Of a stretch of 64,000 bases of DNA, positions 1 through 9,386 are shown in pieces. The position numbers were made by a program, and so were the translations under genes. The stretch is from NCBI RefSeq assembly GCF_900188085.1, contig NZ_FZOU01000009.1:62001-126000 (forward strand). Reading direction: 5' to 3'. A model generated the notes under the pieces. It was not told the DNA's origin. It saw only the letters and a list, made by a program, of their open reading frames with translations, and ran no database searches. This DNA comes from Granulicella rosea (GTDB taxonomy: Bacteria > Acidobacteriota > Terriglobia > Terriglobales > Acidobacteriaceae). Position 1 is the first letter of the stretch. Every line of letters starts with the position of its first letter.

Positions 1-10
1 TTGCGGCGCG

Positions 11-82
11 AGCGAGGACAAGCAAGAACAAAGACAAATACCGGGGTCCTTCGCTCCGCTCAGGATGACGAGCATTTTTGGG
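11..82 (-). repeat. Dispersed GTCATCCTGAGCG-type repeat, copy A
   Basis: Downstream of the alpha-glucuronidase stop. It reads as the reverse complement of the unit: GGTCCTTCGCTCCGCTCAGG (46-65) followed by ATGACGAGC, preceded by the A-rich arm AAGCAAGAACAAAGACAAAT. The first 123 bases of the window hold nothing else recognisable. Confidence 0.8.
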
Positions 83-123
83 CGGGTGTGTGAAGATGCT
101 CAGAGATACACCGCTCCAACCGA

Positions 124-2697
124 TCAGTCCTGCGGGGTGAGCGGACCGTCCGGACCGAGAACGATGTAGTCGATGGGTGCGAACTCGCGGTAGTCCCGGC
201 GCTGGTTTGGGGGCGACATCGCGCCGGGTTCAACGGTCTGCCTGCCGCGATCCTTCAGCGTCTCGCGCAGGTCGGGAACGCCGCGCAGGGTGAGGGTATC
301 GCCGGGCTTGATCGCGAGGTGATGCGCGGTGTAGCGCGTGGAGGTCTGGCCGTCGAGGTGAGGGTCGAACTGCACGGGCGCGAGCGTGTCGGCGGCGGAC
401 CAGCGGGCCTGGCTAACGCCGTTGACGAGCAGCTCGTAGTTCGAGACGCCGGCCCAGGTGTCGAAGTACTGCACGGCGATGTCGTAGGCGCCGGCGGGCT
501 GTTGTAGCACGGTACTGAGCGTGCAGCCGGCGTCGTTGCGGCAGACCATGGCCTTGCCGCCGGATGCGGTCTCGCTTGGCGTTACATCGATGGGCTCGTA
601 GCCTGTGGCGGTCATGCTCTCGGCCTCGATCCGCAGGGGGTGACGGTCGACGCGGCCCTTGTCGTCGGCGATGCCGGATATGCGTTCGAACCAGGTGTCG
701 ATGGCGTCGCGCCAGACGATCGCATGGCCGGCCTGAAAGTTGAAGAGTGCGGCGACCTGGCGATAGCGTTCGGGGTCGACGCGGCCTTCGAGTGTGCTCC
801 ATGCGACCGCGTACTCGCCGGCCTCGCGCGCGCTCTTGTAGTGCGTGTCGTAGATGGATTGGATCAGGGTCTGGCCGGTGTGCAGCTTGTGGTCGTACGG
901 CACGTGGTGGAAGAAGAGCAGCAGATCGTCGGGACAGGTCGCGAGCGACTCATACCGTGCGGCCACGAGCGGCGGATAGAGCTGCGCGTAGCCTGTGCCG
1001 GCGGCGGTGCGGTCCATGCCGATGCCGTTCTTCTCGCCGCGAATCCACTGGCCCCAGCCGTTGCGCTCGGCGGACTCAATGTCCGGACCGAAGTGGTAGC
1101 CGAGGATGTTGGTGAGGGTGCCGACGCCGTTCGGGCCGGTGTAGCCCTCGTAGACCTGCCAGCTCTTCAACTGCATCGCGTTCACGGTGCGCACGACAAG
1201 CGGATCGTTGCCCCAGGTGAGGCGCGTCCAGGTGTCCAGAATGCGGTCTAGCGGCTCGTCTGGGTTCCAGGCAAGTTTGCCGAAGCCATAGAGATTCGCC
1301 ATAGCCATCGGGTGATGCATCCAGTTCGCGTCCAGCCCGGCGTTGGTGACGGAGACGAAGCCGCCCGGCCGCGGCGCGCCGCTTGCGAGCGGAAAGGCAC
1401 GGCCCGTGACGATCTCTTTGACCGGTGTATGACGGCCTTCGGCGCGAAGGTCGGTGTCGAGCACCCAGCGCCACATGCTGGGCAGCCAGACCATGTGGCG
1501 CTGCTGGCCGGTGTACTCCTGCGAGGCCTGCACCTCGATGGCGACGTTGGTGTGAGGCAGCGCGGCGAAGAGTGGATTGACCGGCTCGCGCGCCTGGAAG
1601 TCGATGGGGCCTTCCTTGATTTGGATGATGACGTTCGGTTCGAAGCGTCCATCGTACTTCGCGAAGTTGTCGACGCCTGCGCGTGCGCGGTCGGCTTTCG
1701 GGTCGCGCCAGTCGAGATGGTTGTCATAGACGAAGCCGCGATAGAGCACGACGCCGTGGTGCGGCGCGAGGGCGCGAGCAAGCACGTTGGCTGCATCGGC
1801 GGGCGAGCGGCCATATTGTGCGGGCCCCTTGCGGCCTTCGGAGTCGGCCTTCACGGTGAAGCCCGCGAAGTCGGGGATGAGCGTATAGATCTCGTCGACC
1901 TTGCGCTGCCACCATGCGATCACCGTCGGGTCGAGCGGGTCGAAGGTGGGCAGGCCGCCGACTGCCTGCGGCGAGGTGAGGTCCACGCTGAGCGCGAGCC
2001 TCACACCCCATGGGCGAAAGGCGTCCGCGAGACGCGCGTACTCTTTCAGATGATCCGACGTCAGCAGGTCAAGATCCGCGTTCACGTTGTTCGCGTTGCA
2101 GCCGTTGATGCCGACCGAGGCCAGCAGACGCGCATAGGCCGAGGCCCGCGTAAGATCCTGGCGGACGTGGCCCTTCTCGAAGAAGAACGACTGCCCGGCG
2201 TATCCGCGCTCGATGCTGCCGTCGAGGTTGTCCCACTCGTTGGTCCAGCGGACCGGCGCGGCCGCGGTGCTGGCTTCGTGCGCGGGGATGGGGCGCGCGG
2301 CGGCGATCTCTTCGAGCAGGTGGAAGGCTCCGTAGAGCTCGGCCTGCGGGGTGTTGCCGGCGATGCGCAGATGGCGCCGCGTGGAGTCGATCGTATAACT
2401 TTCGAGTGTGGTGGATGCGCCGGACGCCAGCGTCAGTTCGATGCTGCCTTCGGATCGTTTTGTGACGACGTCGAAGGACCGGCCAAGCATCGCGGTGAGC
2501 CCGCGCGCAAGCTCCGCGCCTGCGCTGCGCTCCACGGGCGAGTCGCCGTGAACGAAGATGTGCGACGGGAGAGAGGCATACGGCGCGGCGGGTACGGGGG
2601 CGTAACGCAGCCATGCGGCGGAGCCATCCTCCGCAACGCATGGATACGACAACAGCAGGGCGGTCGCGAGGATGGCGTTACGTACGGCAAAGAACAT
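124..2697 (-). CDS. aguA: GH67 alpha-glucuronidase, secreted
   Basis: Removes (4-O-methyl)glucuronic acid from the ends of xylo-oligosaccharides, releasing uronic acid for the mannonate route encoded nearby. About 857 residues. I start at the ATG at 2697, which has GGAG 8 bases upstream and opens a signal peptide (MFFAVRNAILATALLLSYPC); the longer frame from 2757 has no such support. The N-terminal GH67 domain, the barrel and the C-terminal GH67 domain follow in order. The KADSEG segment fits the acid residue, and GPIDFQ and QASQEYTG fit the two further carboxylates that GH67 enzymes use. The C-terminal 150 residues (about 700-857) look like an extra beta-sandwich not found in minimal GH67 enzymes. 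Transcribed leftwards, with the GH35-like gene upstream and repeat copy B between them. Family call is secure; periplasmic or exported location is inferred. Confidence 0.93.
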   Translation of the reverse strand: MFFAVRNAILATALLLSYPCVAEDGSAAWLRYAPVPAAPYASLPSHIFVHGDSPVERSAGAELARGLTAMLGRSFDVVTKRSEGSIELTLASGASTTLESYTIDSTRRHLRIAGNTPQAELYGAFHLLEEIAAARPIPAHEASTAAAPVRWTNEWDNLDGSIERGYAGQSFFFEKGHVRQDLTRASAYARLLASVGINGCNANNVNADLDLLTSDHLKEYARLADAFRPWGVRLALSVDLTSPQAVGGLPTFDPLDPTVIAWWQRKVDEIYTLIPDFAGFTVKADSEGRKGPAQYGRSPADAANVLARALAPHHGVVLYRGFVYDNHLDWRDPKADRARAGVDNFAKYDGRFEPNVIIQIKEGPIDFQAREPVNPLFAALPHTNVAIEVQASQEYTGQQRHMVWLPSMWRWVLDTDLRAEGRHTPVKEIVTGRAFPLASGAPRPGGFVSVTNAGLDANWMHHPMAMANLYGFGKLAWNPDEPLDRILDTWTRLTWGNDPLVVRTVNAMQLKSWQVYEGYTGPNGVGTLTNILGYHFGPDIESAERNGWGQWIRGEKNGIGMDRTAAGTGYAQLYPPLVAARYESLATCPDDLLLFFHHVPYDHKLHTGQTLIQSIYDTHYKSAREAGEYAVAWSTLEGRVDPERYRQVAALFNFQAGHAIVWRDAIDTWFERISGIADDKGRVDRHPLRIEAESMTATGYEPIDVTPSETASGGKAMVCRNDAGCTLSTVLQQPAGAYDIAVQYFDTWAGVSNYELLVNGVSQARWSAADTLAPVQFDPHLDGQTSTRYTAHHLAIKPGDTLTLRGVPDLRETLKDRGRQTVEPGAMSPPNQRRDYREFAPIDYIVLGPDGPLTPQD

Positions 2698-2753
2698 CAA
2701 GGACTCCAATCGATCAGGCGGCGGGCGATTCCTACCGGGGATAAGTGCGCGGA

Positions 2754-2822
2754 GCAAACAAACAACGACAGGAACAGATACGGGGGTCCTTCGCTGCGCT
2801 CAGGATGACGAGCGTCTGTGGC
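2754..2822 (-). repeat. Dispersed repeat, copy B
   Basis: Between the GH35-like stop and the alpha-glucuronidase start. It contains GGTCCTTCGCTGCGCTCAGG then ATGACGAGCG, preceded by CAAACAACGACAGGAACAG, in the same orientation as copies A and C. Confidence 0.8.
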
Positions 2823-4514
2823 TTACTGTCCTCCATGCCTTGCGGAGTCCGTCGCGTAGAGTTTCACGCGATAGGTGTGAACGTCTTTCGGTGCGAGGCT
2901 GAGCGAGCGGCCCTGGTTGGTCTGGTCGCCGTTCAGCCTGCGTTGCGTGGTCCACTTGCCATCGGCGTGTGTGAGCTCTTCGATGCTGGCGATGCCGCCA
3001 GTCTTCTCGTCTACATCGGGATCACGGAAGAACGAGACGGTGAGGCCCCTGCCGGAGATGTAGAACTCGTTCGGCGCGGACTCGATGACGATCATGGCGC
3101 CGTCGTCGGCGATCAGCGTCTTCGCGGGCCAGGAGCGCGAGAGCGTGGCCTCGAAGAGATAGCCGCCAAGCGCGACGGTCTGCGTGGGTCGAGGGCTGTC
3201 GGCGTGCAGGACGAGGCCGCGTGTTTTGCCCGCTGCCTGCGCCGGAACGATCATGTCGGCGAGGTTGTCGAGCGCCTCGAAGGTCTGCTGCATCGCAGGC
3301 TGGGTCTTCGGATCTGTCGAGGGCTCGAGGCTGTCGATGCCGAAGGGCGAGAAGCCGAAGGCCTTCGCCTCGCCATAGGCGTAAAAGGCGTTGACGGGGC
3401 CGGCTTCGATGCGGGCTTCGGGGACGAAGATAGGGTTGCCGGGCGTCTTGTAACGCTGGACCCAGTACTCGAAGTTGGGCCAGTAGATATCGGGCGAGTA
3501 GAGGTCGAGCGCGGGCGCCAGAGCACGGTAGACGGCGAGGTAGTAGGGATGCGGCGCGCCGCTGGGATACTCGCCCGCACGCTCCGATGGCGCGGGCAGC
3601 TGGCAGTTGACGTACATGGGCAGCGCGTAGGCCTGCTTGCCGGCGGCGGCCACGGTCTGGATGAAGCGTGCGTAGTTCCAGGCCATAAAGACCTCGTCGG
3701 CGGCGTCGCCGAAGACCTCCTTCCACGTCGCGCCCCTCGGGTTGAAGTGCGCGGCGAGCTCGGGCGAGAAGGTGTCGCGATGCTCCTTCAGGTTCGTCAT
3801 CAGCGACGTGGGGACGGGCGCGGCGAAGAGCTTGTTGGCTGCGGCGGAACGGTCGCGTCCGCGTCCGAGATAGCCGACCTCGTTTTCGACCTGCACCATC
3901 AGCACGGTGTTCTGCCCGGCGTCCTTGTCTTGGATGTGCTGCATGAGTCTGGTGAAGGCGCGCGTATCGGACTTGAGGGTCTCGGGGCCAAGCGTGGAGA
4001 GGATCTCAAGCTCGGCGCCATCGGCGGAGATGGCGCGCGGAAAGCGGGTCGTATCCTGCTTGACCCATGCGGGCGTGTAGTTCGAAAAGGCGTTCTTCCA
4101 ACTGCCAAACCAGAGCGGCACGATGTGCAGGTGTTCGGCGCGCGCGACGTCGATCCAGTGGTCGAGGATGGTGAAGTCGAACTGTCCTTCGGTGGGCTCG
4201 ATCTGCTCCCACGCGACGGGCATCAGCACGGTGTTGACGTGCAGCTTTGCGAGCTTCGGCAGAATCGTATCGGCCTGCGCGGCGACGCCTGCGGAGGAGT
4301 TGCCGAGCTCTCCGCCGAGGATGAGATAGGGCTTGCCGTCGAGGATGAACTGGCCGCCGTCGGCGGTCTTGGCGATGTGCGGGATGTCCGCGGCGCGGGC
4401 TGGCGTCAGCGCTGCGGGGAGCAGAGAACAAACAACGGCAACGACAAGAGCGAAATACAGGGGTCCTTCGCCGCGCTCAGGATGACGAGGATTGTTGGTG
4501 ATCTTTGGATTCAA
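2823..4514 (-). CDS. GH35-like beta-galactosidase, secreted (repeat-derived signal peptide)
   Basis: Putative exo-acting galactosidase for hemicellulose side chains. About 563 residues. The fold is a GH35/GH42-type barrel: MPVAWEQIEP, the VQVENEVG segment carrying the likely acid/base Glu, and FVPEARIE carrying the likely nucleophile Glu, then a C-terminal domain like DUF5597. I choose the TTG start at 4514 because AGGAG lies 8 bases upstream (4523-4527); the frame continues to a GTG at 4589 without a ribosome site. Residues 11-32 (HPERGEGPLYFALVVAVVCS and on) are the translation of a dispersed repeat, so the hydrophobic core of the signal peptide comes from the repeat and the cleavage region (LTPARA) from the gene. 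The enzyme family is clear; galactosidase versus another exo-glycosidase is not. Confidence 0.82.
   Translation of the reverse strand: MNPKITNNPRHPERGEGPLYFALVVAVVCSLLPAALTPARAADIPHIAKTADGGQFILDGKPYLILGGELGNSSAGVAAQADTILPKLAKLHVNTVLMPVAWEQIEPTEGQFDFTILDHWIDVARAEHLHIVPLWFGSWKNAFSNYTPAWVKQDTTRFPRAISADGAELEILSTLGPETLKSDTRAFTRLMQHIQDKDAGQNTVLMVQVENEVGYLGRGRDRSAAANKLFAAPVPTSLMTNLKEHRDTFSPELAAHFNPRGATWKEVFGDAADEVFMAWNYARFIQTVAAAGKQAYALPMYVNCQLPAPSERAGEYPSGAPHPYYLAVYRALAPALDLYSPDIYWPNFEYWVQRYKTPGNPIFVPEARIEAGPVNAFYAYGEAKAFGFSPFGIDSLEPSTDPKTQPAMQQTFEALDNLADMIVPAQAAGKTRGLVLHADSPRPTQTVALGGYLFEATLSRSWPAKTLIADDGAMIVIESAPNEFYISGRGLTVSFFRDPDVDEKTGGIASIEELTHADGKWTTQRRLNGDQTNQGRSLSLAPKDVHTYRVKLYATDSARHGGQ
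4425..4500 (-). repeat. Dispersed repeat, copy C, inside the GH35-like coding region
   Basis: Contains GGGTCCTTCGCCGCGCTCAG then GATGACGAGG, with the A-rich arm GAACAAACAACGGCAACGAC. It is collinear with copies A and B but lies in frame within the 5' end of the GH35-like gene. Confidence 0.85.
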
Positions 4515-4615
4515 GGCGGCGTCTCCTGAAAGAAGTGAAGCAATGTGAAAAAGATGAGGGTGCGGCGCGGCTGTGAGGCCGCTCCGCACCTCTCATTGGA
4601 GAAGGTGAGGCAAGC

Positions 4616-7600
4616 TTAGAAGGAGATGCGTCCGCTGAAGCGCATGGTGCGGTTGACGTTCGACGAGGTGACGACGCCGAATGTGCTGGGCGACGAAGCA
4701 TCCACGGCGGGGTTGGCGAACTGCGGCGTGTTGGTGACGTCGAACGAATCGGCCACCAGATCGAGAGCGATGCTTTTGTAGATCGGGAAGCTCCGCTTCA
4801 GGCTGACGTCGAGATCGAAGATGCCGGGACCACGCACGCTGCCGCGGCTGGAGTTGCCGAAGCGCGCCGGACCCGTCGTGACGTTGACGTACGCCGCGGG
4901 GTTGATGTACTGGTAGCCGTTGCTCGCCGGATGACGTCCGCCAAGCACAGCCGTGACGCCCTGCACGCGATCGGCGACCTGCGTATTGCCGGGCGCATTC
5001 AGGAAGGTGGAGCTGCCGTTGATGGTGAGGGGCGTACCGCTGACGCGGCTCAGGGTCGTGCTCAGCTTCCATCCGCCGACGACGTAACCGACGACGCCAT
5101 GGCTGAGGAAGTACTGGTCCTTGCCGAAGGGGAGCGAGTAAATCGTCCACCACTGGAAGTTATGCTTGCGGTCGTAACCGGCGAGGCCCCAGTTGCGGTA
5201 ATAGTAAGCAGGAGAAGCGAAGACGAGTCCGCTGGCCTGGCTGTTGTCGGAGGCGTCCATCGCCTTCGAGTAGGTGTAGACGATGCCGGTCGAGAGATGC
5301 CTGGCGCTCGTCTTGGTCAACTGCGTTTGGAGACTGTTGTAGACCGAACCCTGGAAGGGCAGCAGCGAGTTGATATCGGTGTTGTTGGTGTTGGCGCCGT
5401 AGGTGGTGTTGAGCGCGCGGCCTGCCGTGCCGCCGCCTGGAGGCGCCGCGTTGATGTTCACGCTGGACTGCTGGCGAATGGCGTGCGTTCCGACATAGGC
5501 GATGTTCGTGGTGAGTCCGCGATACAGCTCGCGCTGCACGGAGAGGTTGAAGCTCTCGATGTAGCCGCGACGGAAGTTCTTCGGGATGGTGTTGGTGGAG
5601 AGCAGCGTGGGCAGGGGCAGCGAGCCGGAGCTGATATCCGGAATCGTCAGCGTGGGGATGCCGACCTGCGTGGCCGTGCTGAGCAGACCGGCGTTCAGCA
5701 CGTCCGCCGGCACGTAGCTGGTGGCGCCGCTGACGCTGGTGCCGACCGTCGAAGGATAGGCCTGCAGCAGGTTGCGCAGCGTGTCTGGGTCGGTGGTGAT
5801 GCCGAAGCCCGAGCGGATGACGGTCTTCGAGTTGAGGTTGTAGCTGACGCCGAAGCGCGGCACGATCATGCCCCAGCCGTTGGAGGTCTGTGCATGCTGA
5901 TTGTTGGCGCCCTTGCCGCCGATCAGCACGGTGCCGACGGTGTGCGTGCCGAAGGAGTCGGTGACGGTGGAGGCGATGCTGGGGTCATAGCGTACTGTGC
6001 CGAAGTGGTCGCCGACGGGGAGGGGATAGTACTCGTACCGCACGCCGTACGAGAGCGTGAGCTTGCTTGAGACCTGGTAGGTGTCCTGTCCGTAGAACGA
6101 GAAGGTGGAGTAGCGCAGCGGCTCGGGGTTGAAGGTCTGGACGTTTTTGTAATACGTGTCGCCCTGGCCTAGGAGGAAGTCCGCGAAGGCGGCTGCCGCC
6201 GTGTTGTTGTTGGATGTGCCGCCATTGAGCTGCGTGGCGCCGCCGGTGAACTGGAACGACCCGCGGCCGGTCGCGTACGAGCCCGTACCGGGCTGGAAGT
6301 GGTTGATGGCCGCGTGCAGATACTCGCCGCCGAAGCGGAGCGAATGCTTGCCGAGCACCCACGTCAGGTTGACGTTGCCGGTGTACTGGTTGTCGCGGAA
6401 GAGGAAGGGGCTGCCGGTGTTGGCGTTGCCCAGGCTGGCGTAGGTGGTGAAGTAGAAGCCGGGCAGGCCGGCGTAGGAGGACTGCCCGTTGTAGTTCGTG
6501 CCTGGGATGCCGAGCGCTCCGGTCCCGTAGTCGCCAAGCGAGATGTCGCCTGCCTGCGCGAGTAGACGCTGACGCGTATAACCGGCGTTGGCGTCCATGA
6601 AGAGGCGCGCGGTGAAGGCGTGCGTGGCGCCCAGGCCGATGTTCTGGATGCGGCCGGTCGCGGCGCCGGGCTGCCCGCCGTCGAAGGTGCCGCCGCCGGG
6701 GTTTGGCCCGAAGACCTGCGGGTCGGTGATGTTGTTGGGCGAGATGCTGTAGTGGCCGAAGAAGCTGGTCTTCTGGGTCGGCACGTAGGTGATCTTGGTG
6801 TCGTAGTTCTCGCGCAGGAACGCGTTGACGCCAGTGCCAAAGTAGTTGTTGGTCGCGGCTCCCGCCGCGCCGTAGTTCGGCTGGGGCAGCACTGCCAGCA
6901 GCTTCACGGCCGCCGGGGAGAAGCGGCTGGGGTCGATCTTGTTGCCGTTGAACGCCGTCTTGCCCGTTCCGGTGGCGGTTCCCGTCGCGGGGTCGTAGAT
7001 CACGGTGTTCGAGGTCGCCGTGGTTGAGAGAAAGGCACTGAAGTCGCCGCCGCGCATCGCCAAGGTGGGCACGGAGTAGATGCCGTTGATCGCCTTGTTC
7101 ACCGACACGCGGTTGTAGTCGAAGAAGAAGAAGAGCTTGTCCTTGATGATCGGGCCACCGATGGCGCCGCCCACTTCGTTGTAGATGTTCTTCTGGCGGA
7201 TGCCGGTGCGGTTCGACCAGGCCTGCGCGTTGTACTGCGCGATGGTGTTGAACTCCCACGCGCTACCGTGGAAGTGGTTGGTGCCGCTCTTCATCGTGAC
7301 GTTGATGGCCGAACCGCCGGCCGCGCCCTGCTCGGCGTTGAAGCTGCCGGTGACGACGTTGATGCTTTCGATGCCGTCGGTCGGCGGCAGGTAGGCGACG
7401 AGATAGGGCAGCCACGGGTAGGCGTCGACGGCGCCGTCGATGCGGGTGGTGTTGGTTGCGTTCGAGACGCCGTTGACGTTAACCGCCTGCGCGCGCTGCG
7501 GGTTGCCGCCGGCGGAGTTCTGTTCGGCGGGCGGCGTCGAGCCGGGCACGAGCCGATAGAGGCTCTGGAAGTTGCGACCGGTCGTCGAGGTGGTGGGCAG

Positions 7601-8134
7601 CTCGGCGATCTGCTGCTGCGAGATGTTGTAGGCCGTGTCGGCGGTCTCGGTCTGCAGCATGGGCGCCGCGTCGGTGACCGTGATCTCCTGGGTGCTGGCG
7701 CCGACCTTCAGCGTCAGGTTCACGCGGAGGGTTGTGTTCGCCAGCAGCGCGATGCCCTCCTGTCCGACGGGCGAGAAGCCCTGCGCGGTGACGGTGACGC
7801 GGTAGGTGCCGGGGTTGAGGTCGTTGATGCTGTAGGCGCCGGTCTCGCCGGTGGTCGCGGTGTGCTCGACGCCGGTGGCGATCTCGACGGCCCTGACGTT
7901 TGCGTTCGGCACGGCGGCGCCGGTGGGGTCGGTCACACTTCCGGTCAGCGTGCCGTAGAGCACCTGGGCGGAGAGGTTCGGCGCGAAACAGGCCAGACCG
8001 AGGGGCAGAATGAGGAGCCATCGGGCGAAGGCGCCGCTCGAAGTTGCACTGGCGTAGCGTTGTGTTGGCGAAAGCTCAACGGAACGGATCGGCGATTGGA
8101 ATCCGTATCCGCTTGAAGCATTTATTTTGGTCAT
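4616..8134 (-). CDS. TonB-dependent receptor, Oar-like, with carboxypeptidase-regulatory domain
   Basis: Outer-membrane transporter, probably for xylo-oligosaccharides given its neighbours. 1,172 residues. The ATG at 8134 follows GAGAGGACAGG. A signal peptide ends near residue 57 (FAPNLSAQ), then a carboxypeptidase-D-like regulatory domain (about 60-140: GSVTDPTGAAVPNANVRAVE), a plug domain (about 145-280), and a long beta-barrel ending in FSGRISF, with the aromatic last residue expected of a BAM substrate. This architecture is abundant in Acidobacteriota. No SusD partner is adjacent. Transcribed divergently from the sugar-binding lipoprotein gene, with a perfect 16-bp palindrome in the shared promoter region. 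The substrate is inferred only from context. Confidence 0.9.
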   Translation of the reverse strand: MTKINASSGYGFQSPIRSVELSPTQRYASATSSGAFARWLLILPLGLACFAPNLSAQVLYGTLTGSVTDPTGAAVPNANVRAVEIATGVEHTATTGETGAYSINDLNPGTYRVTVTAQGFSPVGQEGIALLANTTLRVNLTLKVGASTQEITVTDAAPMLQTETADTAYNISQQQIAELPTTSTTGRNFQSLYRLVPGSTPPAEQNSAGGNPQRAQAVNVNGVSNATNTTRIDGAVDAYPWLPYLVAYLPPTDGIESINVVTGSFNAEQGAAGGSAINVTMKSGTNHFHGSAWEFNTIAQYNAQAWSNRTGIRQKNIYNEVGGAIGGPIIKDKLFFFFDYNRVSVNKAINGIYSVPTLAMRGGDFSAFLSTTATSNTVIYDPATGTATGTGKTAFNGNKIDPSRFSPAAVKLLAVLPQPNYGAAGAATNNYFGTGVNAFLRENYDTKITYVPTQKTSFFGHYSISPNNITDPQVFGPNPGGGTFDGGQPGAATGRIQNIGLGATHAFTARLFMDANAGYTRQRLLAQAGDISLGDYGTGALGIPGTNYNGQSSYAGLPGFYFTTYASLGNANTGSPFLFRDNQYTGNVNLTWVLGKHSLRFGGEYLHAAINHFQPGTGSYATGRGSFQFTGGATQLNGGTSNNNTAAAAFADFLLGQGDTYYKNVQTFNPEPLRYSTFSFYGQDTYQVSSKLTLSYGVRYEYYPLPVGDHFGTVRYDPSIASTVTDSFGTHTVGTVLIGGKGANNQHAQTSNGWGMIVPRFGVSYNLNSKTVIRSGFGITTDPDTLRNLLQAYPSTVGTSVSGATSYVPADVLNAGLLSTATQVGIPTLTIPDISSGSLPLPTLLSTNTIPKNFRRGYIESFNLSVQRELYRGLTTNIAYVGTHAIRQQSSVNINAAPPGGGTAGRALNTTYGANTNNTDINSLLPFQGSVYNSLQTQLTKTSARHLSTGIVYTYSKAMDASDNSQASGLVFASPAYYYRNWGLAGYDRKHNFQWWTIYSLPFGKDQYFLSHGVVGYVVGGWKLSTTLSRVSGTPLTINGSSTFLNAPGNTQVADRVQGVTAVLGGRHPASNGYQYINPAAYVNVTTGPARFGNSSRGSVRGPGIFDLDVSLKRSFPIYKSIALDLVADSFDVTNTPQFANPAVDASSPSTFGVVTSSNVNRTMRFSGRISF

Positions 8135-8202
8135 CCTGTCCTCTCAGTACATCTGCCCCGAGGGGCCTTGCCGCATTGGCGGAATCTTTACTTTCGTGCC
8201 CT

Positions 8203-8215
8203 GAAATAAAGCGAC
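8203..8215. promoter_or_regulatory. Shared 13-mer GAAATAAAGCGAC (site 1)
   Basis: Lies about 70 bases upstream of the TonB-receptor start. The identical 13-mer, same orientation, lies about 65 bases upstream of the SDR gene (21311-21323). Candidate operator or promoter element; no protein can be assigned. Confidence 0.35.
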
Positions 8216-8281
8216 AGAGCGACGTTGAATCCGCTTTTTTTGTGCGACCAGAACAATAGAGAACTTCGCTCACGGGTGACA

Positions 8282-8297
8282 TGGTACATATGTACCA
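8282..8297. promoter_or_regulatory. 16-bp palindrome TGGTACATATGTACCA
   Basis: Perfect palindrome between the divergent TonB-receptor and binding-protein genes. A 13/16 match (TGGTACATACGACCCA) lies upstream of the second ROK gene at 24259-24274, and a half-site GTGTACCA lies upstream of the GH3 gene at 19142-19149. Best reading is an operator for one of the ROK repressors or the LuxR-type regulator. A TATACT (8355-8360) reading towards the binding-protein gene is a weak -10 candidate. Confidence 0.5.
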
Positions 8298-8405
8298 ATC
8301 TCGTCGTATCGCCGTTCCTGTACACGTCTCTGTGCAACGCATATACGGTCCCGGTATACTCGGCGTCCCGGCGCTTTATCGTCGCCGTCGGCAAGGAAGG
8401 GTGGC

Positions 8406-9386
8406 ATGAGAGCACGCGTGAGCGCCGGAATCGCACTCTTTTTGCTCTCCGCGATGCTGCCGGGCTGCCGCCAACAGGCGTCCTCCGTCGCCGTCATCCC
8501 GCGCACCACCTCCACGCTGCTGTGGGAGCCGATGCACATGGGCGTCGCCGAACAGGCGCGGGGCAGCGGCATCGACATACACTGGAACGCGCCGGCCGAC
8601 GAGGGCGACTCCGAAAAGCAGCTCAACCTCTTTGCGGCGGCGTTGCGCAACTCGAGCCGCGGCATCATTCTTGCGCCGTCCGAAACATTGAACTCGCGCA
8701 GCGCGGTCCTGCAGGCGGTGTCGAAGCAGGTGCCGGTCGTGATCGTCGACGACGAGCTGGGGCCGCCGGCCGGACCGTATCTTTCCTACGTCTCGAACGA
8801 CGAGACGGCGGGCACGCGATTGGCGGCGGAGCGCGTGAACCACCTGCTGAAGGGGCACGGAACGATCGCCCTGATGGGCATCAGCCCGAGAATCGAGAGC
8901 GGTCTGACGCGCGAGGAGAGCTTCGAGCGCGCGCTGGCCGCCATTGCGCCGGGCATCGAGATCAAGGTGCGCCACTTCGGCGACCTCGTCATCACGCATC
9001 AGCAGCAGATCGCGCAGGAGATTCTGGACGGCCACGAGCATGTCGACGCCATCGTCGCGCTGACCGCCGCCGCCACGCGCGGCGCGTACTATGCGCGTAT
9101 CGCTACGGAGCCTCGGCCCGCCATCGCCATCGTGGGCTTTGACCAGGATCTGCTGGCGCCCATCCAACTCGGCGAAGTCGATTCGGTCATCGTGCAGAAT
9201 ACGCGGCGGATCGGGCAGCTCGCCATGCAGAACATGCAGGCCCAGTTGCAAGGCGCCGCCGTCGCGCCGCAGACGCTGGTCGAGCCATTGCTGATGACGC
9301 GCGAGAACATGAACAGCGAGCCGATGCAGAGCCTGTGGCCCTTCGCCGACTACGACTGGAGCCACGCCGGCGGAGGTTCGAAGTGA
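8406..9386 (+). CDS. Sugar-binding lipoprotein (periplasmic-binding-protein type), sensory partner
   Basis: 326 residues. A lipoprotein signal ends in SAMLPGC (Cys21), then a ribose/LacI-type periplasmic binding fold: two lobes with VPVVIVDDE, YLSYVSNDETAGTRLA, IALMGISPR, and AIVGFDQD near the end. The ATG has AAGGAAGG upstream. No ABC permease or ATPase gene is nearby; instead a histidine kinase follows with a GTGA overlap and then a response regulator, so the protein most likely delivers a ligand signal to the kinase. It lacks an HTH, so it is not a LacI repressor. Ligand unknown; a xylan-derived sugar is inferred from the divergent receptor gene. Confidence 0.82.
   Translation: MRARVSAGIALFLLSAMLPGCRQQASSVAVIPRTTSTLLWEPMHMGVAEQARGSGIDIHWNAPADEGDSEKQLNLFAAALRNSSRGIILAPSETLNSRSAVLQAVSKQVPVVIVDDELGPPAGPYLSYVSNDETAGTRLAAERVNHLLKGHGTIALMGISPRIESGLTREESFERALAAIAPGIEIKVRHFGDLVITHQQQIAQEILDGHEHVDAIVALTAAATRGAYYARIATEPRPAIAIVGFDQDLLAPIQLGEVDSVIVQNTRRIGQLAMQNMQAQLQGAAVAPQTLVEPLLMTRENMNSEPMQSLWPFADYDWSHAGGGSK

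Noticed and set aside
1312-2808. 498-codon open frame antisense to the alpha-glucuronidase gene
   Set aside because: High GC makes long antisense frames common; the protein has no recognisable domain, and the opposite strand carries a clear GH67 enzyme.
2745-4529. 594-codon open frame antisense to the GH35-like gene
   Set aside because: Mirror-frame artefact: arginine/glycine-rich with no motif, and fully overlapped by a real enzyme.
8406-9386. LacI-type repressor for the binding protein
   Set aside because: No HTH; a lipoprotein signal with Cys21 shows it is exported.
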